A stretch of DNA of 12,356 nt from Spirogloea muscicola (lineage: Eukaryota > Streptophyta > Zygnematophyceae > Spirogloeales > Spirogloeaceae). The DNA is taken from assembly GCA_009602725.1 (NCBI GenBank), contig WELB01000004.1, forward strand, positions 1,400,035-1,412,390, written 5' to 3'. Of the stretch, positions 5,808 to 12,356 are shown piece by piece. The notes beneath the pieces were generated by a model. That model was not told where the DNA came from. It did not search any database and was given only the letters and a program-made list of their open reading frames with translations. A program made the position numbers and the translations under genes. Each line of letters begins with the position of its first letter. The first letter of the stretch is position 1.

Positions 5808-8800
5808 ATGGCGGCCGGCGCGGCGGCGGCGGCGGGGATGTTCCGGGTGGCGGCGACGGCGGGCGCGGTGCCGTGCTGCCTGTGCGGCGCGGCGGTGGCG
5901 CCCAACCCCGCCGGCATGTGCGTTGCCTGCCTGCGTGGCCAGGTGGACATCACCGACGGCCTGCCCAAGGCCTGCACCGTCCTCTTCTGCCGCCAGTGCG
6001 GGCGCTACCTCCAGCCGCCGCGCGCCTGGCTGCGCGCCGGCCTCGAGAGCAAGGAGCTCCTCTCCTACTGCCTCAAGCGCGTCAAGAACCTCCACAAGGT
6101 CAAGGTCTTCCCCCTGCCGCTGCCACCAATGACGACGAAAGCCATGTCGGCGCCCTTTCGTGACGACTTACCATTGTGTTGCAACGGATGTGCTGGCTGA
6201 CCAATAATAGAAGGCTTCGATACTGCCAAACCTACAATCTACGCAATTGTGCCCAGAAATAATTACAGAAAACCTGTGTGGAAAATCATCTGGCCAAGCT
6301 GGTTCTCCACGATAGTGATGTCCCATACCTTTAGCCAATTTAGCTCGTAATACAGGATCTGTTAAAATCAGGTTATTACCTTACCTCGTGTGCAGCACAG
6401 GATAGCTGCAAGTCCAAGAATTAGTCAAGGAAACTCTGAGTCCATCCTGATGTAGTCGTAGACGAGAGTGTGCCATGATGGTTTCCTGACAACCTGAGTA
6501 GATCAAAGACCTAGTGTCGAGGGCAGTTCCATGCCGCTTGCAGGCCCGTGGCTTCTGCAGCCGTGTCGCTGACCAGCTTCCTGTCCTGCTGCACCACCAT
6601 CGCTTGTTGCAGGTCAAGCTTGTGGATGCAGGCTTCGTGTGGACAGAGCCCCACTCCAAGCGCCTCAAGGTCAAGCTCACCATCCAGGTCCGTGCCGCTC
6701 TCGTGCAACCCCTGCGCGCTAGCCATGGCCGCCTGTACTCTTGGTCATGGTGTCTCTTGGCCACCCCTGCACCTGTACTCTCGGTCATGGGCCTCTCGGC
6801 CACCCTTGCGATGCTGACGCTGAGCTTCCTGTTATGATGCCGGCCGGCAGAAGGAGGTCTTCAACGGCGCGATCCTGCAGCAGTCATTCGTGGTGGAGTA
6901 TGTGGTGGAGGACCACATGTGCGACAGCTGCGCGCGCGCGGCCGCCAACCCCGACCAGTGGGTGGCGGTCGTGCAGGTGCGCCAGAAGGTGGACCACAAA
7001 AAGACGTTCCTCTTCCTCGAGCAGCTGATCCTGCGCCACGGCGCGGACGTTCACACCATCAACATCCGCCAGCACCACGACGGTCTCGACTTCTTCTACG
7101 CCAACCGCTCCCACGCCCTCAAGTTCATCGACTTTCTCAACTCTGTTGTCCCCGTCCAGGTAGCCCCCTTGTATGGACCCCTGCACATCAACCTCCATCC
7201 AGCACTGGAAACCACTTCAAACGCCACCCTTCAATTAATTCATCTATCATTCTCACACTGACAGCAAGTGGCATGCATTGTTGGATGCCTGCTCCTTGCA
7301 GTACCGGCACGACAAGCAGCTGGTCTCCCACGACAGCAAGAACAACTCATACAACTACAAGTTCACGTTCTCCGTCGAGATCTGCCCCATATGCAAGGAC
7401 GACCTCATCTGCCTGCCCCCCAAGGTCTCCTCAGGTTGGAAGGGCTGCCCTGCATCAAACTCCTCGTCCCCTTGTCAAGAATTGCTGCAGTGGCTTCAAA
7501 GTGGGCTTTCATTGATGTTCCACTAGCTGCAATATTGTGCATGGTGATTGTGAGGCAGCCAATATTTTCGAACTGCTATTCTGTCCTGCCAATTAACAGC
7601 TACAGGGTGAGCAGGTTTAAGGATGTTGCAAGTCGGCTGCCATCTCTGGGGGCGTGGCTTTTGCAGTCCGATACTATGTGACCGTTGCTTGATGGCTGAT
7701 CAAGCTTGCGCGCTTACCCTTGCAGCGCTTGGCGGCATTGGCCCCCTTGTAATCTGCATCCGTGTGTCCAACACCATCTTGCTGCTTGACCCCAACACAC
7801 TGCGCACTGCATACTTGGACGCGACACAGTACTGGCGAGCTCCTTTCAGGTATCCATTCTCCTCTCACTCCTCACTGCTGCTTCTTTGGTGCAGCTGGCT
7901 GACAAGTGGACTTGGTCCTCGTTACGTTGTCACCTTGACGTCTATTCAAGGTATACGAGCTTCTCATGAGCCTGGAAGAGTGAAGCTGACATAAATGTCA
8001 TGGTCTTTCTGGCAGGCCGCTTCTATCTGGCAAGCAGTTGACAGAGTACGTGTGTCTGGACATCGAGCCCGTCAGCCAAGCTGACCATGGTCGAGGCACG
8101 GCAAAGATGGCGCTGGCTGATGCAACTGTGGCTCGCAGTACCGACTTTGGTCGCAATGACACGAAGTTCCTTGTTCGCACCCATCTTGGTGGGCCACACT
8201 CCTGATGCTGTGAAGCTGTTAAGGCGTCACTTTAGGGTCATACGCAGTCATCTGCAAAATTTACCTGAATCTACCTTGTCAATGAGTCAGACCATGACGC
8301 TCGCTTGAGTTCTACAGTCATTCCTTGACCATGAGCTTCCTGTGACAGTCAGCTTACAGTCCCTTCTCGAAATTGTCCAGGCAATCTGCTGAGCCCTGGG
8401 GATCACGTGGCTGGATATGACCTTTATGGTGCCAATTTGAATGATGCGGAGCTTGAGAAGCATAAAGCGCTTGTGCTGCCGGACGTTGTGCTGGTGAAGA
8501 AGAGCTACGAGGAGAAGCGGCGCCGAAGGCGTGGGCGGGCTCGGCCGTGGAAGCTCAAGTCGCTGGCTATGGAAGTGGAGCCGGCGGCGCCGGCAACAGG
8601 TGGCCGGGGCGCTGACGCTCAAAGCCGGGCTGCGGTGGACTACGAGCGCTTCTTGGAGGACTTGGAGGAGGACCCGGAGCTCCGCTCGAAGATTGCGCTC
8701 TACAAGGACCCACGCTTCGTTGCACGGGCGGCTGACGAGGTATCAGTGGCCACTGATGGTGACGGTGAGGAGCCGCCAGAGGTGCCGCTTGAGGAGCTCC

Positions 8801-8895
8801 TGCTGGACTTGCGGATAGGGGACAATGACGAGCATGAGGATGTTGGCGCCGACAGCTCCGATGGCAGCTCGGAGCACGACGACATGGAGTCTTGA
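5808..8895 (+). CDS. NMD3: 60S ribosomal export protein NMD3, seven exons
   Basis: NMD3 is the adaptor that bridges nascent 60S ribosomal subunits to the CRM1/exportin-1 receptor for nuclear export. Exons deduced: 5808-6098, 6613-6687, 6851-7159, 7302-7434, 7726-7849, 8016-8188, 8381-8895 (1620 nt, 539 residues; human NMD3 is about 500). All phases join, and each junction restores family sequence. Zinc-binding Cys pairs are C23/C26, C38/C41, C61/C64, C146/C149 and C253/C256. Signature stretches include [34 protein letters not shown] and [12 protein letters not shown] basic block lies at 411-427 ([14 protein letters not shown]), followed by [15 protein letters not shown] and an acidic tail with a leucine-rich export-signal-like segment at 505-514. 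The start at 5808 has a GCCATGG context; Met11 is an alternative. It is convergent with the neighbouring glycosyltransferase gene. Confidence 0.93.
6099..6612 (+). other. NMD3 intron 1
   Basis: 514 bases with no gene inside. The donor is AAG/GTCAAG and the acceptor TTGCAG/GTCAAG. The 8-mer AGGTCAAG occurs across both borders (6097-6104, 6611-6618), so the splice could be placed 6 bases later without changing the mRNA. Confidence 0.75.
6733..6812 (+). repeat. 40-base tandem duplication in NMD3 intron 2
   Basis: Two adjacent imperfect 40-base units each begin CTGTACTCT and contain GGTCATGG, then CTCT.GGCCACCC. They lie inside intron 2 (6688-6850) and do not touch the coding sequence. Confidence 0.75.
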
Positions 8896-8941
8896 GCCGC
8901 GGACTTTTATGTTGCCCTGGAAGGGACATGGCTTGCGCTGC

Positions 8942-8946
8942 TGTAA
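8942..8946 (+). terminator. NMD3 polyadenylation signal TGTAA
   Basis: TGTAA lies 47 bases after the NMD3 stop. TGTAA is the usual poly(A) signal in green algae, with cleavage typically 10-20 bases downstream. Confidence 0.6.
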
Positions 8947-8959
8947 CTCAGCATGTTGG

Positions 8960-9339
8960 CATTGAGTCCGACAGTTTGACTCTGTCATGTCTTGCAAGTC
9001 AAGAAGTGCAGGCCACCCATGCCACCTGGACTTTGCACTTGAGTTCTGCTTCTTGCTGACAAGATTGGTAGATGAAATCATGCATCTCGCCTCAGAGCCA
9101 GGGCCGCCAGCCAGCATCAAGGCGAGCCCTCACCTCTGCTGTGGTAGAAGCGGACCCCATAACTTGGGGCCTTGAGTGTCAGCCTGAGCTTGTCACAGGA
9201 TGCATGGTCGAATTGTGCTCTCAGAGCCAGATAGCAGAGCACTTGGATTGGCGGCTCCTTTAGAGATCAGCAGGAAAGTGTAGTAGGCTTGGCTCGTCCT
9301 GTGGGTCGCTTCCATATCTTCCTTTGACAGTGACAGGGC
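8960..9339. other. Convergent intergenic region, no gene seen
   Basis: This lies between the presumed 3' ends of NMD3 and the glycosyltransferase gene. Small ORFs are present but show no recognisable domain and no consistent coding pattern. No RNA gene or repeat was noticed. Confidence 0.55.
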
Positions 9340-9344
9340 TTACA
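9340..9344 (-). terminator. Glycosyltransferase polyadenylation signal TGTAA
   Basis: TTACA on the plus strand reads TGTAA on the minus strand, about 130 bases after the stop of the minus-strand gene. Confidence 0.5.
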
Positions 9345-9473
9345 TTCAAAGCCCACACCCTGAGGTGTTGCATGGATCAGAGGCAGTGCCAAAGCTATGC
9401 TCAAGCATAGTGGGAGCAAAGAGAGACCCCAAGCCAGTGACAACTACGTGCATACAGTACCGTGGCCACACGT

Positions 9474-11639
9474 TCAAACTTCTTGATTATTCAGTGCGAT
9501 GTAGCCGTTCAGCTGCCGGCCATTGGTGAGCCAGAGCTCGTTGATGAGGCGGTTCCAGTTGGATCTAAGGACGCCAACAAAGTAGTCGCACTCAGATGCA
9601 ATGAGCAGGTTGGCGAAGGCCTGCCCCGTCATTAGCTCCAGGCCACCCGTCTCCTCGTACTCCACCATGCTCACGTTGAAGAGACTCTGCCGCTGCACGT
9701 CGGTGTAGAGGAAGCGCCACTTCACAAAGCGCTGTGAATCGTCGATGACTTGCTGCCAGCATGACGAGCTCGCATTCAGGTGTTAGCAGCTCGTGCTTGA
9801 GTTGTAAGCGACCAAGGCCGAAAGTATGAATCTGAAGTAGTTTAAATGAGCACCCTATTGACCCTATGCTTACATCTGCACCAGACCACACAAACCACTG
9901 TAGAAGCGCTTTGGCGTTTTCAGAGCAGGGCGGTGATGATACATTCTGGAGAAACTCATTACATGAGTTTGTGAGGGGTTTTGGTATCTATGAGGGCTGT
10001 TGCTGTAGCCAAGGTGCATTGCTGTGTTACTGTGTGAATGTCCTCTGGTACAAGCTACACGGATCCTTCCACTACAAGAACACGAAGCATGCTGGCCCAA
10101 ACTCAGAATGTGAGTGCTGTACTTCCATTCCAGATGCTCAAGTTGGAAACCTCGGATGTTCTGCGGTGATAATGTACCTGTTGCTCAGTGCTGAGCCATA
10201 CAGTGTGGAGATTCGGGATGTGGTACCGCACCCGCTCCGCGGCCCACAGAAATGACTGGAAGGCCGAGAGCTTCATCTCAATGCCCTTATCGCCCTGCCG
10301 GACGTGGATGCTTGCGATCGGCCGCGGTATGTACGCCTCCTCCTCCGCCTACAGAGTCCCGGCGAGCCCCTCCTTTGCACTGCGTTCGCCACCAAGGCTC
10401 GGCAATTTGACCTGGAGGGCATCTGTGGCCTTCCTTGCGGCCAGCACCTTGCGTGCCACGTGGACCCCATAGCTGTCCTGCCGAACGCCGTTGGCAATGC
10501 TGCACAGGTCCTGGCTGGGCCACCGCAGGATGTACCGTACGGATTGGGCACGCCACCACGAACGATACTTCCAGTCGGTTTGCCAGTGCACGGGATAGCC
10601 GTTCAGCTCGACGCTCTCGGGGGTCTCCGGCCATGGGTCCAGCCAGCGCCTGCGTGGTGGACGACCTGGCTTCTCATCAACTTCCTGTATGACAAGATCT
10701 CCACATGCACGTGGGGAAGGTGCGTGGACCCAATCACATGCTTCTGTCCGTGTCAACTACTCTGCACTAATTAATACCAAGACTCCTCAGTAAGTTTAGA
10801 TAATTGGAGCTCTATGTAGTATCAAATTCTGTCATTCAAGAGTGAGCAGTTTACGTGCGTGCAGTCTGTGCTTGTTTAGGGCAAGGGCAGCAGATTGCTA
10901 ACGTACATGGCAATGTCACCATCATGGTAGAACCGCCTCCACCGATCTTGATGAATGATGACGAATCGCTCGTTGGAGGCCAGCTGGCTGATCAAGTCCT
11001 CCCTGGAGGCCCATTTCAGCTTCACGTTGCCAGACATCATCTTGTCGAAGTACTCAAGCGCGATACGGGAGCACTCTTCCGCAGCATGGGGGAAGAAGTA
11101 GCATTCTAGCCTGCCCTTATAATCGCCTGCAGCACAGTATCTCAAGTTGCTGGTGAACTAGCAAGAGTGCTTCTGTCTGCACTGTATGCCTTCCACAGCA
11201 TGATATCAGCAGGAACTGGAAATGCAGAGAGGCTGCTTGCATGCACGCAACAAGTGCCACAAGTGACAACTGGTGAAGGCTGAAAGCTACAGGAATTCGG
11301 TTGCGATCCACAGCAACTGGACCCCTAGTAAGAGCACATGCTTGCACCTTGACAGCCGTCGTGCATTGCCCGCGCCCACGTGTTGGAGAGGACGGCCTCG
11401 CGGCCGGACTTGAGCACCTCGCTGAGCATGCCGCTCACAATGTGCAGCTGTGAGCCTATTCCATGGTTTGTATTGCGGACCCAACCGATGATGGCAAACT
11501 GGACGGAGGGGTCGGAGCAGTTGGCAGGGTGCTGCTGTATCCACAGGTCCGTCTGGGCTCGACGGGTGAGGGGCAGGTTGTCGGAGTCGCCGCCACGAAT
11601 CTGCCACACCCACATTACCGAAGCGAGGCTCGCTGTCAT
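9474..11639 (-). CDS. Fucosyltransferase-like protein (GT23/FUT8-related), five exons
   Basis: Probable Golgi sugar transferase, related to alpha-1,6-fucosyltransferases that modify N-glycan cores; the exact substrate is not shown by the sequence. Exons (minus strand): 11639-11348, 11126-10903, 10684-10412, 10348-10178, 9752-9474 (1239 nt, 412 residues), all phases consistent. Key segments are NTNHGIGSQLHIVSGML (residues 56-72), GRLECYFFP, a WWRAQSVRYILR helix, IASIHVRQGDKG (275-285, the HVRxxDK nucleotide-sugar loop), VWLSTE, and ASECDYFVG...SNWNRLINEL (372-393). NVS at 346 is a possible glycosylation site. The ATG at 11639 follows an open hydrophobic stretch (HFELALIL) back to a TAG at 11711-11709. 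A full membrane anchor and an extra upstream exon, with an acceptor near 11682, are therefore possible. No SH3 domain, unlike animal FUT8. Intron 3 is only 63 nt and contains the in-frame TAG. Confidence 0.8.
9753..10177 (-). other. Glycosyltransferase intron 4
   Basis: 425 bases between CAG/GTACAT and GGCAG/CAAGTC. Joining the exons gives LSTEQQQVIDD, as expected for the family with no missing residues, so no hidden exon is needed here. Nothing else was recognised. Confidence 0.65.
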
Positions 11640-11711
11640 CAAGATGAGAGCTAGCTCAAAATGGGCGCAGCCGCGAGGCCACTGCCAGTGGTAGTCTGCT
11701 GGGCCAGCCTA

Positions 11712-12040
11712 CTGGAGGTGATTGCCTCGACAATGCAAGCACATGCTGGAGAAAATGGGTATCACTGATCATCAAGAAGCAAGGCGTGGAACTGTGGCCA
11801 CCATGGCAATCTCCACGATCGACATTGTCACTCAGACAGGGGTCGTGCTTGACAGTGGCTAGCAGGGGTCCTCCCCAAGCACCAAAAACACAACGGAAAC
11901 GGCACTAGCACGAGGCTGCAGCGGCGAGCTGCAGTATCGAATACAGTGCCTTCGCCGTGGCGCAGGGGAGGGCTTACCGGGTCCCCCCGAAACCCGTGAC
12001 TCATGAGTCGCATCATGGGCTCTCTCTCAGTGTGGGATAA
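11712..12040. other. Region upstream of the glycosyltransferase gene
   Basis: Presumed promoter, 5'UTR or an unrecognised first exon of the minus-strand gene. No domain, TATA box or RNA gene could be supported. A short minus-strand ORF (12016-11828) has no recognisable features. Confidence 0.4.
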
Positions 12041-12042
12041 AT

Positions 12043-12140
12043 GGCGGCGCTAACTGAAAGCCGGGCAGAGCGACCTTAGCGCATGCCAGCCACAGCGCTG
12101 GCGTTCGATTCCAGAGGCCGCCGGCGCGGCCCGATTTTTT
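12043..12140 (+). other. tRNA-like segment with Pol III-type terminator (weak)
   Basis: GGCGGC (12043-12048) can pair with GCCGCC (12117-12122), 80 bases end to end. In between are a D-arm-like AGCGACCTTAGCGC, a CCAGC/GCTGG hairpin and a B-box-like GTTCGATTCC (12103-12112). A T6 run follows at 12135-12140. The T-stem does not pair in the canonical register and the A box is poor, so a functional tRNA is unlikely. A tRNA-derived SINE head or a degenerate tRNA is possible. Confidence 0.25.
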
Positions 12141-12230
12141 AGCGACGGCGGCGGAGCTGATGGAGCTCACCCACGGGGGCAGCGGGCCGCCGCCGCCGCC
12201 GCCGGCGGCGTCGTCGCGCGCCCACGCCGG

Positions 12231-12356
<126 letters not shown>

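Noticed and set aside
5521-6132. 203-residue Arg-rich ORF and antisense ORFs over the CGG tract
   Set aside because: Produced by the CGG/GGC triplet tract. The NMD3 reading frame is the one with conserved Cys pairs and correct splicing.
8531-8929. Overlapping ORFs in other frames at the NMD3 3' exon
   Set aside because: They are shadows of exon 7, which carries the conserved [10 protein letters not shown] and [12 protein letters not shown] sequence.
12043-12122. Functional tRNA gene
   Set aside because: The B box is reasonable, but the T-stem does not pair in register, the A box is weak and the anticodon loop length is wrong. Kept only as a low-confidence tRNA-like segment.

Overview
The window looks like nuclear DNA of a green alga (Chlorophyta, perhaps a Chlorella-like trebouxiophyte). 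The coding DNA is GC-rich, two genes are split by short introns, TGTAA sits downstream of both stop codons as in green algal polyadenylation signals, and the NMD3 protein reads as plant/algal. The taxonomic call is inference. No bacterial-style operon, CRISPR array or intact rRNA/tRNA gene was seen.

Bases 1-5600 are a repeat-dense retroelement graveyard. The largest piece (about 2250-4756, +) is a decayed non-LTR (LINE-type) reverse-transcriptase ORF. It has recognisable palm motifs (including YADD), a C-terminal zinc knuckle and a restriction-like-endonuclease-like end, but two apparent frameshifts and two in-frame TAG codons. Around it lie many very short relics that appear to be 3' ends of the same or related elements. 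Seven plus-strand copies encode a short C-terminal peptide of the type SDLRLLTRGY, mostly followed by a stop. Nine copies carry a 3'UTR-like module with a GGGCTGGC-TTT-GCCAGCCC hairpin and then ATGGGCGAGC. Three fragments encode a more internal C-terminal domain (MRLSVSLQRS...RAG), two on minus and one on plus. Together this reads as a nested pile of severely 5'-truncated LINE insertions.

Bases 5808-8895 (+) hold a complete seven-exon NMD3 gene, the nuclear export adaptor of the 60S ribosomal subunit. Its exons join in frame to a predicted 539-residue protein. A CGG-rich tract lies just upstream and a TGTAA signal just downstream.

Bases 11639-9474 (-) hold a five-exon gene, convergent with NMD3, for a fucosyltransferase-like (GT23/FUT8-related) protein of about 412 residues with an HVRQGDK motif. 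Its true N-terminus may lie in an unrecognised upstream exon.

The right end (12040-12356) has a weak tRNA-like/B-box segment, a T6 run, CCG-rich sequence and a 122-base poly(A) run. This could be a SINE-like retroposon tail or a contig-end artefact.

Exon borders were deduced by eye from splice sites, reading phase and family alignment from memory; no search was run.
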